Notes under the pieces: model-generated
What the model was told of the DNA's origin: nothing
Seen by the model: only the letters and a program-made list of their open reading frames with translations
Databases searched by the model: none
Program-made: the position numbers and the translations under genes
NCBI RefSeq assembly: GCF_964340395.1
Contig: NC_135570.1
Location: forward strand, 16,857,822 to 16,900,321
Reading direction: 5' to 3'
DNA: 42,500 nt
Source of the DNA: Glandiceps talaboti
Taxonomy: Eukaryota; Hemichordata; Enteropneusta; Spengelidae
Shown here: positions 32,657 through 42,500 of the stretch, piece after piece
How the letters are laid out: every line of letters begins with the position of its first letter
How positions within the stretch are numbered: the stretch's first letter is position 1

Positions 32657-35086
32657 GAGAATGTAAGATTTTGTACGTTTGGTTAGAGCATGTAACATTT
32701 GGTACGTTTGGTTAAAGCATGTAACATTTTGTACGTTTGGTTAGAGCATGTAACATTTTGTACATTTGGTTAGAGCATGTAACATTTTGTACGTTTGGTT
32801 AGAGCATGTAACATTTGGTACGTTTGGTTAGAGCATGTAACATTTCGTACGTTTGGTTAGAGCATGTAACATTTTGTACTTATGGTTAGAGCATGTAACA
32901 TTTTGTACGTTTGGTTAGAGCATGTAACATTTTGTACGTTTGGTTAGAGCATGTAACATTGGTACGTTTGGTTAAAGCATGTAACATTTTGTACGTTTGG
33001 TTAGAGCATGTAACATTTGGTACGTTTGGTTAGAGCATGTAACATTTGGTACGTTTGGTTAGAGCATGTAACATTTGGTACGTTTGGTTAGAGCATGTAA
33101 CGTTTGGTACGTTTGGTTAGAGCATGTAACATTTTGTACGTTTGGTTAGAGCATGTAACATTTTGTACGTTTGGTTAGAGCATGTAACATTTGGTACGTT
33201 TGGTTAAAGCATGTAACATTTTGTACGTTTGGTTAAAGCATGTAACATTTGGTACATTTGGTTAGAGCATGTAACATTTTGTACGTTTGGTTAGAGCATG
33301 TAACATTTTGTACGTTTGGTTAGAGCATGTAACATTTTGTACGTTTGGTTAAAGCATGTAACATTTGGTACATTTGGTTAGAGCATGTAACATTTTGTAC
33401 GTTTGGTTAGAGCATGTAACATTTTGTACATTTGGTTAGAGCATGTAACATTTTGTACGTTTGGTTAGAGCATGTAACATTTGGTACGTTTGGTTAGAGC
33501 ATGTAACATTTGCTACGTTTGGTTAGAGCATGTAACGTTTGGTACGTTTGGTTAGAGCATGTAACATTTTGTACGTTTGGTTAGAGCATGTAACATTTGG
33601 TACGTTTGGTTAGAGCATGTAACATTTGGTACATTTGGTTAGAGCATGTAACGTTTGGTACGTTTGGTTAGAGCATGTAACATTTTGTACGTTTGGTTAG
33701 AGCATGTAACATTTGGTACGTTTGGTTAGAGCATGTAACATTTGGTACGTTTGGTTAGAGCATGTAACATTTGGTACATTTGGTTAGAGCATGTAACATT
33801 TTGTACGTTTGGTTAAAGCATGTAACATTGGTACGTTTGGTTAGAGCATGTAACATTTGATACGTTTGGTTAAAGCATGTAACATTTGGTACATTTGGTT
33901 AAAGCATGTAACATTTGGTACGTTTGATTAAAGCATGTAACATTTTGTACGTTTGGTTAGAGCATGTAACATTTTGTACGTTTGGTTAAAGCATGTAACA
34001 TTTGATACGTTTGGTTAAAGCATGTAACATTTGGTACGTTTGGTTAGAGCATGTAACATTTGATACGTTTGGTTAAAGCATGTAACATTTGGTACGTTTG
34101 GTTAGAGCATGTAACATTTGATACGTTTGGTTAGAGCATGTAACATTTTGTACGTTTGGTTAGAGCATGTAACATTTTGTACGTTTGGTTAGAGCATGTA
34201 ACATTTTGTACGTTTGGTTAGAGCATGTAACATTTTGTACGTTTGGTTAAAGCATGTAACATTTGGTACGTTTGGTTAAAGCATGTAACATTTTGTACGT
34301 TTGGTTAGAGCATGTAACATTTTGTACATTTGGTTAGAGCATGTAACATTTTGTACATTTGGTTAGAGCATGTAACATTTGGTACGTTTGGTTAGAGCAT
34401 GTAACATTTGGTACGTTTGGTTAAAGCATGTAACATTTTGTACGTTTGGTTAGAGCATGTAACATTTTGTACGTTTGGTTAGAGCATGTAACATTTGGTA
34501 CGTTTGGTTAAAGCATGTAACATTTGGTACATTTGGTTAGAGCATGTAACATTTTGTACGTTTGGTTAGAGCATGTAACGTTTGGTACGTTTGGTTAAAG
34601 CATGTAACATTTGGTACGTTTGGTTAGAGCATGTAACATTGGTACGTTTGGTTAGAGCATGTAACATTTGGTACGTTTGGTTAGAGCATGTAACATTTGG
34701 TACGTTTGGTTAAAGCATGTAACGTTTGGTACGTTTGGTTAAAGCATGTAACATTGGTACGTTTGGTTAGAGCATGTAACATTTGGTACGTTTGGTTAGA
34801 GCATGTAACATTTTGTACGTTTGGTTAAAGCATGTAACATTTTGTACGTTTGGTTAAAGCATGTAACATTTTGTACGTTTGGTTAGAGCATGTAACATTT
34901 TGTACGTTTGGTTAAAGCATGTAACATTTTGTACGTTTGGTTAGAGCATGTAACATTTTGTACGTTTGGTTAGAGCATGTAACATTTTGTACGTTTGGTT
35001 AGAGCATGTAACATTTTGTATGTTTGGTTAGAGCATGTAACATTTTGTATGTTTGGTTAGAGCATGTAACATTTGTTACGTTTGGC
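32657..35086. repeat. 29-bp minisatellite array, about 84 units
   Basis: The unit is GGTTAGAGCATGTAACATTT followed by TGTACGTTT. Switching positions are AGAG/AAAG, ATTTTG/ATTTGG/ATTTGA, ACGTTT/ACATTT, and AACATT/AACGTT; a few units are one or two bases shorter (ACATTGG). Every unit carries GCATGT and usually GTAC. No coding potential. Confidence 0.97.
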
Positions 35087-35119
35087 TGAAGATAAAAGCC
35101 AGAACTGAGCATTCTACGT

Positions 35120-35409
35120 GTACTGTACTGTGCTGTGCTGTATTGTACTGTACTATACTGTTCCGAACTGCACTGTACTGTTACAGTACTGTACTATACT
35201 GTTCCGAACTGCACTGTACTGTTACAATACTATACTGTACTGTACTGTACTGTACCGCACCGTACCGTTCCGTACTGCATTGTACTGTACTGTACTGTAC
35301 TGTACTGTACTGTACTGTCCTGTCCTGTCCTGTGCTGTCCTGCACTGCACTGCACTATACTGTACTGTACTGTACTGTACTGTACTGTACTGTACTGTAC
35401 TGTACTGTA
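35120..35409. repeat. Pentanucleotide array (TACTG)n, inverted relative to the 19-20.6 kb domain
   Basis: About 58 units of TACTG with blocks of TCCTG, CACTG, CCGTA and ATACTG variants. TACTG is the reverse complement of CAGTA, the main unit of the domain at 19.1-20.6 kb, so the two arrays are inverted copies of one motif about 15 kb apart. Open frames rich in Tyr, Cys, Thr, Val and Leu are artefacts. Confidence 0.96.
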
Positions 35410-35682
35410 GACAACAATAACGTGGGACGAGGCAACACTGTCACTCAGACTAAAACCAAACGTTAGTCGTTGAAAATGCATCACATTCCGTTCATGACAA
35501 TAAGCAAGCTTTCAAAACATGTACTTGTACATTCTGTGTTTTTATTTATTTGTACATTCAATGTTTTTATGTGTTTGTTTATTAGGTACCAATGACCATG
35601 TACATTATGTGCAATATAATAATACCACATGCCCAAAGTTGACTTGTACTCGACTTTTGGGCCTATGTAGTATGTATAGTTT
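35410..35682. other. Short unique spacer
   Basis: Non-repetitive AT-rich sequence between the TACTG array and the 44-bp array. No gene seen. Confidence 0.55.
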
Positions 35683-35982
35683 TTACGGTCAGAGAAGAGT
35701 CTACAGAGAACATAACGTGTCTTACGGTCAGGGGAGAGACTTTGCAGAGAACCAATCACAGTGCCTTACGGTCAGGGGAGAGTCTTTACAGAGAACCAAT
35801 CACAGTGCCTTACGGTCAGGGGAGAGTCTTTACAGAGAACCAATCACAGTGCCTTACGGTCAGAGGAGAGACTTTACAGAGAACCAATCACAGTGCCTTA
35901 CGTTCAGGGGAGAGACTTTACAGAGAACCAATCACAGTGCCTTACGGTCAGGGGAGAGACTTTACATAGAACCAATCACACA
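35683..35982. repeat. 44-bp tandem repeat, about 7 units
   Basis: The unit is CTTACGGTCAGGGGAGAGTC, then TTTACAGAGAACCAATCACA, then GTGC. The first copy is shortened and divergent. Each copy has ACCAATCA, a CCAAT-box word. Three forward frames are open because 44 bp rotates frame and the unit has no stops in any forward frame; this is not evidence for a gene. Confidence 0.95.
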
Positions 35983-36055
35983 GTATCTCTGGTATGAGGG
36001 TAAGGATTGTCATAGAGTTATGTAATAGATTTATCCTACAATTGCAATTATAATG

Positions 36056-36290
36056 TCAGCACATACATAGATGGTGTCGTAGACGCTGTTAGCTTTCAGC
36101 CCATACATAGATGGTGTCGTAGACGCTGTTAGCTTTCGGCCCATGCATAGATGGTGTCGTAGACGCTGTTAGCTTTCGGGCCATGCATAGATGGTGTCGT
36201 AGACGCTGTTAGCTTTCAGCCCATACATAGATGGTGTCGTAGAAGTTGTTAGCCTTCGGCCCATACATAGATGGTGTCGTAGACGCTGTT
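36056..36290. repeat. 40-bp tandem repeat, 6 units
   Basis: The unit is CCCATACATAGATGGTGTCG followed by TAGACGCTGTTAGCTTTCGG. The fifth unit has AGAAGTTGTTAGCC in place of AGACGCTGTTAGCT. It lies about 70 bp beyond the 44-bp array but shares no sequence with it. Confidence 0.96.
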
Positions 36291-36840
36291 CTTTTAGTTC
36301 ATATACACATTCTCTTTAAAATTAGTCCAGTTATAGATTTTCGGCATTGTTCATAATTTAAATTTGAAACTGTGATTGATTTTACCGTATATTACATTGG
36401 TATTGATAGGCTTATCATTACATTACGTCGGTATTGATTGGTTCCAGACCCATGGTTGTGTTTTAGCACAATAGAAGTCACTTATTTGTCATCTGATACA
36501 GAATTCATGAAATGGTTGGTAAATAACCATATAGTCAATCAAAGTAGAATACTTCTAAAATGGTGGCACATTGAGGGTCGACTGATAAGCCAGGAGATTG
36601 TCATTAAGTATGTTTGCAAATACCTTTGAGTGCATCTACTCTCTGAATAAGGAAACAAAAGTACAAATATAGTAACGTTTTCCGAGTGGTGCGGTCAACG
36701 ACCTAGGGTATGGCTATTGCAATAGGGTAATTAAACGAGTTGTAAAGATTGGCAATAAAATGTGTTTAGTGTAAGTAACTGAAATGAAAGTGGTGACGAC
36801 TGCCGACATCATTACAACCAGACATAAGTCATATCAGTTA

Positions 36841-36848
36841 TGACGTCA
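36841..36848. promoter_or_regulatory. Perfect palindromic CRE word
   Basis: TGACGTCA is the full cAMP response element recognised by CREB/ATF proteins. Here it stands alone in unique DNA with no visible transcription start. A single 8-bp match is expected by chance about once per 65 kb, so function is unproven. Confidence 0.3.
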
Positions 36849-37482
36849 TATGAAACGAAATTTTGAACGTTCACCCGACTGTATCCTTCCATAATACTTA
36901 GACGCTACTTCGCTCTCCAGGTTTGTGATGAGAACGTAGCTATAGGCGTTTGTAATATTTAGTGTCATTAAAAAAACTTGATGCCATACATTCAACCTGG
37001 AGATATTGAAAATAATTTAATATACAATTCCGCCACGAACCGTTTTAAAATGACCTAGCTTCCTGTTAAGTGATTTGCCTTACACTGGGAGATTTACAAT
37101 CAATTGGAGAACGTGTAGTGTTGGTTTTTGGGGGGCAAGTGATTTCACCGTGTGTTTAGTTGTCACACTCAGTTTGACTTACTAGACGTAGGTGAATTTT
37201 TTTAATTATGGACAAGAATAATGTCGTACACCTGTTCTTTCACCATTAATAACAATCACAAAAGATACGTCGTCGATTCATTTCATAGTTGAAATAAAGT
37301 AGTGGCAATATTAAGATTGTCAGTTATTTCAAAACGTATTAATAGATGTGAAAATTTCATTAAAGTAACAGACATGGAGCGGTGTCTTTGTTTTTCATCG
37401 AAGTGTATGATTGGCCGGGAGTCTGAACACAACGGTCCAAATCAACCCAATGCTCCCAGTCATCCAAATTTGTTGGTCTGAC

Positions 37483-37805
37483 GGGCAAAGAAAAGCGAAG
37501 CAGCAGTTACTGGACGAGAACAAAAATTTCTGCTAGACAGAAAATATGACCATCTGCTTCCCTTATTTAGTTCTTTGCACTTGATTACTGCCCAGATCAA
37601 AAATCATGATGAGTCCGCTGGCGTGACAAAAACGCCCAAAGAAAGACTGAATGCGGAGAGAGAAGCACAGCCGCTTCTGACATGGAAATCTCCCACGTTC
37701 TGCGTGCATAAATTGTACTACTCATTAAAGCTGAAAGGAGTACTAAACAGGAAAACTACAGAAGGCCTATCTTTGTGGTCTATTCATCTGGATTCGGAGC
37801 TATGA
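37483..37805 (+). other. Open stretch, uncharacterised (possible exon or element relic)
   Basis: Open for about 107 codons from just after a TGA at 37480 to TGA at 37803-37805. The first ATG of the frame is at 37606, so an upstream exon or decay would be needed. The translation includes FLLDRKYDHLLPLFSSLHLI and TKTPKERLNAEREAQPLLTW. The first segment faintly recalls the DH.TPLL..LHWLP motif of some LINE C-termini, but the rest does not follow that family, so I do not assign it. A pyrimidine-containing stretch ending TTACTGCCCAG (37582-37592) could be a 3' splice site. No GT donor fits a downstream edge. Composition is less AT-rich than the surroundings. Confidence 0.25.
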
Positions 37806-38097
37806 GAGTCGCACTGATCGACGCGTCTCAACCATTCCTCTCCAGGCATAAAACTTCATTTTTCTTCGTCCCGCCATCTGCAAATGTCCACAAAAAGAAC
37901 AAAGTTCGAGCTGTTTATATGTGCGTGATTTTTATATTAATTTTGAGATGCAGACGACAGATGTGAAGGGTCGAGGCTTATAAACAAAGATTTCCAACCC
38001 GAAAACTTTGTTTCTAACGGGTAGTTTCAAAAAAAGAGCAGCGTTTTGATAGGTTAATAGGAATGTGGTACCACTTGTCACTATGCTGTTCATTTTT

Positions 38098-38250
38098 CTA
38101 CCGGTAAATCACTTTTCTCGGCGTAATATGATATCTTATCCGATCAAAATATAGCATAAAAACCAATTCTTTGATATTGTCTATTGTTTTCAAGTCATAA
38201 CAAAGAAAGTTCGTTTTCAGTTTAACCACCTCCAGCGCGTTGGTCGCCAT
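38098..38250 (-). CDS. Possible short ORF or first exon (50 codons), unrecognised
   Basis: On the minus strand AAGATGGCGACC (ATG at 38250-38248) opens a 50-codon frame beginning MATNALEVVKLKTNFLCYDL and ending at a TAG at 38100-38098. The context AAAG-ATG-G is acceptable for translation start, and AAGATGGCG matches the YY1-type element found near the start of many animal genes. A weak donor word GAG followed by GTGGTT occurs after residue 7. The protein resembles no family I know. It could be a first exon, a chance frame, or a regulatory site only. Confidence 0.2.
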   Translation of the reverse strand: MATNALEVVKLKTNFLCYDLKTIDNIKELVFMLYFDRIRYHITPRKVIYR

Positions 38251-38657
38251 CTTTCTTTCTGGGCGTTCAATGGTCTACTTCAATGTACTTAAAAGTTCCG
38301 TACGGCCATCCAGAGAGTCTACTGTCGCAGTGTAACAATTGCAATTTAAGAACATCACTAATGTCATATATACATTTTTCAAATTTGTAATCAAATTCAA
38401 TGGGATTTTTGGCGACAATCTTTCATGTATTTACTAGCATCAAAGTAAGCCCCAGGGGTGACAAGTAGTCAGTCTGTAATAATACATCATTTATAATTAA
38501 AAACCTTGTTGTTTGTGATTTTTGCCCTGCAGCCCGTGCTATAAAACATAACGAACATGGTGACTTTCTATCGATTTTTTGATTATTGAAATGTGATGAT
38601 TGAGACGGCAAAGCTAAGAGTCATTTGTAGCATCTTACACCCGTCAGCTTGCTAACA

Positions 38658-39312
38658 GACCAAGGAGTTTATAGCAGTGTACAGTCATTGGCCAATGAGT
38701 TTATAGCCCTGTACAGTCATTGGCCAAGGAGTTTATAGCCCTGTACAGTCATTGGCCAAGGAGTTCATAGGCATGTACAGTCATTGGCCAAGGAGTCTAT
38801 AGCCCTGTACAGTCATTGGCCAAGGAGTTCATAGAACTGTACAGTCATTGGCCAATGAATACATATGCCTCTACAGTCATTAACCAAGGAGTTTATAGCC
38901 CTGTACAGTCATTGGCCAAGGAGTTCATAAGCCTGTACATTCATTTGCCAAGGAGTTCATAAGTCTGTACATTTATTGGCCAAGGAATACATAGACATGT
39001 ACAGTCATTGGCCAAGGAATACATAGACATGTACAGTCATTGGTCAAGGAATACATAGACATGTACAGTCATTGGCCAAGGAATACATAGACATGTACAG
39101 TCATTGGCCAAGGAATACATAGACATGTACAGTCATTGGCCAAGGAATACATAGACATGTACAGTCATTGGTCAAGGAATACATAGACATGTACAGTCAT
39201 TGGTCAAGGAATACATAGACATGTACAGTCATTGGCCAAGGAATACATATACATGTACAGTCATTGGCCAAGGAGTTCATAGGCCTATGCATTCATTGGC
39301 CAAGGGAGTTTA
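38658..39312. repeat. 32-bp minisatellite array, about 20 units
   Basis: The unit is GTACAGTCATTGGCCAAGGA followed by ATACATAGACAT. The left units read GGAGTTTATAGCCCT and the right ones GGAATACATAGACAT, giving two sub-domains that meet near 38970. Some units contain CATTGGCCAATG, a perfect 12-bp palindrome with two CCAAT words (about 38687 and 38847). Non-coding. Confidence 0.96.
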
Positions 39313-39443
39313 CGATTCTGTTGATTGACGTATTACACAAAGTACCCCTTAAAATAAACAACGATGTATTGCAGTTTGTCTACTTAAGTATACACCTATA
39401 TTATTAACCGGAAACTACAAGTTCAGATATTAAGCATAGCTAA

Positions 39444-39480
39444 ATGGATGGATGGATGGATGGATGGACCTCCCCCTCCC

Positions 39481-39520
<40 letters not shown>

Positions 39521-39623
39521 TGCACGCACACACACACACACACACACACATACATACATACATACATACATACATACATACATACATACAAACAAACATA
39601 CATACATACATACATACATACAT

Positions 39624-39672
<49 letters not shown>

Positions 39673-39776
39673 TACATACATACATACATACATACATACA
39701 TACATACATACATACATACATAACTACATACATAACTACATACATACATACATACATACATACATACATACATACA

Positions 39777-39808
<32 letters not shown>
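39444..39808. repeat. Compound microsatellite (ATGG)n-(CA)n-(CATA)n
   Basis: ATGG units (39444-39467), then CA dinucleotides (about 39482-39550), CATA tetranucleotides (about 39550-39640), CA again (about 39640-39668), and CATA with two CTA interruptions to about 39808. Open frames reading Thr-His-Ile-Tyr or Cys-Val-Met-Tyr are artefacts. Confidence 0.98.
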
Positions 39809-39809
<1 letters not shown>

Positions 39810-40353
39810 GGTAAACAATGTCAACCTCAAAACTTAAACAGAAATAAAAAATCAAATCTGTATTTAAAACTTGTTGCTATTGGCCGACTCAGTATGTTGA
39901 AAACGCCCCTCTGAGTCCTTTACGGGAACTAACGTCAACTTTAAAGTCGCCGACTTTTAGGCGTTATCAGCCCTTGTTATCGATAAATAAGGGTTTGGGG
40001 TTTTGTAATGCATCCCCTAATTGATTTACGGTTAACATGTAAGCATACAATGAGTTGATGTTAATGAAGGGTCTTTATTAACTCTCACTTTACAGTACGT
40101 TTGACATGGTGTGGGTAGCCAACAATCAATGACCTTCACCTTTATATTGAACTTCTAACTCAATCTTTGATTACCATATGGTAATGGTTTTATTTAAGTG
40201 ACAAAACTCAGGGTTACAATGTTATCCCGATGGTATTACTTTTGTAACAAGTCTTTTTTTAGATCGAAAACAGATCGAGAATGGAATGTTCTACTAATAC
40301 ACGCTCTAAAAAATTTCAATTTTCATTTCTCATAACTCACATAAAAGCATGTT
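39809..40353. other. Unique spacer, no gene seen
   Basis: About 545 bp of unique AT-rich sequence between two microsatellites. Nothing identifiable beyond short chance frames. Confidence 0.55.
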
Positions 40354-40401
40354 TTGTTGTGTTGTTGTTGTTGTTGATGATGATGATGATGATGATGATG
40401 A

Positions 40402-40452
<51 letters not shown>
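40354..40452. repeat. (GTT)n-(GAT)n-(GTT)n triplet microsatellite
   Basis: About 100 bp of trinucleotides: GTT, then about nine GAT, then about 21 GTT. The minus strand reads poly-Gln/poly-His and the plus strand poly-Val/poly-Asp, in short open frames (40323-40511 minus, 40349-40624 plus) with no flanking domain. Treated as non-coding. Confidence 0.97.
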
Positions 40453-40454
<2 letters not shown>

Positions 40455-42500
40455 TAAAACAAAGGAGAAAAATGGTTGATGGCCAATATAATCATGTTTG
40501 TTATCACTCATACACTAGTAACTATTCAATATTTAATCTTCGCTTTTATCGTAGGAGGAGAATGGTAGTCGGCCTAAGGGGTCGTCGTATAATAGGATAT
40601 CAGCTGATTGTCACGGTTAAATAAACACAAGTGTGGTCTTTCTACGTCAGGCACTAAACGACGAGAGAGAATTACGGAATAAAACAAACATGGGGGCTTC
40701 ATTAAACTCTACACAAACTCATCATACAACTTGTTTTATATTGAATTGATGGTACAGTATCATTTACAAGGTCGGAGAACAGTACAATATGACTGAATAA
40801 TACAAAACTTCACATACAAGTGATCGCACCTTAGTAATCCCCATTCTATGTTTCATTGCCGGTGTTCAGGGTTCAAAATTCGTTTGTTTACGGTTTATTT
40901 GGTAAATTTGTTCCATTGCCTGTAATGTCTATATTAATTGTTATTATTTTCTGCGATGCCTTTTTATAATGTATTTACTTTTACTTGTTCAAGTAAATAT
41001 ATTAGTTTGCAATTTGTTGCTATTTGTATGTCATATTGTACAATACCTGGACTGTAGATGTTATATCTACATACGAGAAGCGGCTGAAATTTAACATTCG
41101 CCTCTGATCTAGTCCTTAAAAACAGTAAGAATCAAGTCAAGTGTTATACCTGCTACTCATCGACATTCTAAACCGAAATATAGCTGGTCATTACAATGCT
41201 TTGCTTTCGTCTACATTTCGACATCTTTTTTTTCCCGTAGCCTCCGCAGCATTCTTTATCATTTTTGGGGTTCAGATTTCTAATTGTAACTTTTAGTCTA
41301 TCGTTATGTATTAGAACTGTTTTCATTCTGGTGTTACGTTCATTAACTGTTAGCTGCATGTATGTTACTTAACTTTGTGAACATTTTATTTACAATTGCT
41401 GTAGGGGAAACATGTCGCCGTAATTACTATTATGGGAAGCCAAGTTTCTTTTATTCTGTATTTCGAGGTCACCTCTTCCCGAATAGAATTTAAGCCTTGT
41501 ATGTCTACTACTGCAAAGTAAAAATTATATTTACACACCTCCGTACCAAATTAGAAATTGTTATATCATGGAAGCATATGCTAGTATTTGTTTCCATTGT
41601 CTCCTGAAGTCGAGGACCTCAAGAACAACGATGACTTTATACGGGTTTCGGGTAACCCCTTTGTGTTTTGATGAGTACCGAGGCGTTTATACCGCCCTCT
41701 GTCAGAGTCTAGCAATCAGTCAATGAAACGCATGTAACGACGATGCTGCTTCAATATTGATTCTTGGTTTGTGCAAGAGAACGTTCGCAAACAAACACAC
41801 CAACCTATGGCTAGTTGTTCATGGCCTACCAAGGGCAATGTGTCTAAATAGATCATCTATACCTTGTGCTATTGGTTCATTCAACTTACTACCGGTTAAT
41901 ATCGTTTGCACCACGGTAGCGTAACACGTAACATGTAATTGTAAGTTAGAGTAATAAGGCGTAAACAAATGTGTGGTTCCGATTACATTCAATTTTAAAA
42001 TAGGTGGGTAGGTAGATTTTTTAAATAATTTTATTATGCATTTTTTTTTCATGTGTGAGTGTCTAGTTCAGGTTTTCCATTGTTTTCCATATGGTCTCTA
42101 TGTTGTTTATTTCTTCCTATCAGATGCACAGCGATTACAGATTGGAAGAATATTTTATATTGTCTTTTTAAGTTTATGTCAGTTTCCGCATCCACTATTT
42201 CTTGTGAGACTTCACGATTTTCGCGATTTTATTATTATTTTTCTCGAATACATAAAAAAACGTTAAAAACTAGATGGGGTCGGGTAACCGGACCCAAATA
42301 ACTTTTATTATTTGGCCTAAGTAAAATTACGAATAATGTAATTTTTGAAACGTTTTTTTCCCTCCAAACATATGCAGAAAAACACATATACAGTGATCGA
42401 TAGTGATTTGATATTCATTTATCATCAGTACAAATTGTCATGTTTTCAACCTGAAAAAAACGAATTATGTGAACTAAAAAAACAAAACAAAAAATCACTG
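40453..42500. other. Unique AT-rich right end, no gene seen
   Basis: About 2 kb with short chance frames only (for example 41168-41359 minus, 41819-42052 minus, 42036-42266 plus). None has a recognisable motif or supporting splice context. Near the right end is a pair of adjacent palindromes (42277-42315). Confidence 0.5.
42277..42315. other. Adjacent palindromic elements
   Basis: GGGTC-G-GGT-A-ACC-G-GACCC (42277-42295) is symmetric except at the two single G positions and the centre. It overlaps a perfect hairpin, CCAAATAA (42294-42301), loop CTTTTA, TTATTTGG (42308-42315). It could be a mobile-element end, a protein-binding site or a chance structure. Confidence 0.45.

Larger units (their letters stand above)
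36291..38657. other. Largest unique segment; no gene firmly supported
   Basis: About 2.4 kb without tandem repeats. It contains a perfect palindromic CRE word TGACGTCA (36841-36848), a plus-strand stretch open from 37483 to 37805, and minus-strand ATGs in a YY1-like GATGGCG context at 37877 and 38250. These could belong to a promoter or exon, but no splice chain or known domain is visible. Confidence 0.45.

Noticed and set aside
35519-36025. 168-codon frame over the 44-bp repeat
   Set aside because: All three forward frames are open through the repeat, so openness carries no information; flanking residues show no known domain.
37600-37660. Hammerhead-ribozyme-like word ATGATGAGTCCGC
   Set aside because: The CUGAUGA core base and the matching CGAAA box are not in place, although a short GGCGT/ACGCC stem is nearby.
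39422-39914. Frames of Thr-His-Ile-Tyr and Cys-Val-Met-Tyr repeats
   Set aside because: Translations of CA and CATA microsatellites.
40323-40624. Poly-Gln/poly-His protein (minus) and poly-Asp/poly-Val protein (plus)
   Set aside because: Triplet microsatellite with short flanks and no domain; both strands are equally open.

Overview
This is non-coding, repeat-dominated DNA from an animal nuclear genome. The support is a decayed non-LTR retrotransposon of the jockey/CR1 type, eukaryote-style microsatellites, very long minisatellite arrays, low overall GC, and no compact run of genes. The species cannot be fixed from sequence. A marine invertebrate (amphioxus, hemichordate, mollusc or similar) fits the general look, but that is only an impression. 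There is no bacterial or phage signature and no CRISPR array.

By my count roughly 28 kb of the 42.5 kb (about two thirds) is tandem repeat, in around twenty arrays with unrelated units. In order: 22-bp array (1-656); LINE relic (about 709-3440) with a 57-bp in-frame amplification inside its reverse transcriptase; CT/CCCT tract (3529-3888) and a scrap of the 22-bp array; unique DNA; a 26-bp array of about 250 units (4497-10975) with a divergent edge to 11410; 46-bp array (11411-13576); unique spacer; two adjacent but unrelated 33-bp arrays (13931-14450 and 14470-18395); unique; pentanucleotide domain (19062-20577); unique; 15-bp repeat (21627-21707); 35/25-bp array (21773-24912) with an outlying island (25306-25526); unique; 47-bp array (26084-29000); putative non-autonomous element (29001-29620); unique with one candidate exon (30126-30288, minus); 27-30-bp array (30391-31050) interrupted by a 685-bp insert; unique; 63-bp duplication; 29-bp array (32657-35086); pentanucleotide array in inverted orientation (35120-35409); 44-bp and 40-bp arrays; unique 2.4 kb; 32-bp array (38658-39312); microsatellites (39444-39808 and 40354-40452); unique to the end.

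No complete protein-coding gene can be supported. The longest open frames (about 1000 codons, 15.0-18.1 kb) follow from a 33-bp period with no stop in three frames. The coding signals are the LINE fragments, which carry stops, frameshifts and damaged catalytic motifs, and one plausible 163-bp internal exon on the minus strand near 30.2 kb. If that exon is real, much of the window could be intron of a large minus-strand gene.

I did not find a convincing new biological system. The most interesting material is repeat biology: amplification of a retrotransposon catalytic segment in frame, exact-register higher-order repeats, a satellite island bracketed by a 33-bp direct repeat, an inverted unit inside a hairpin-forming minisatellite, and inverted pentamer arrays about 15 kb apart.
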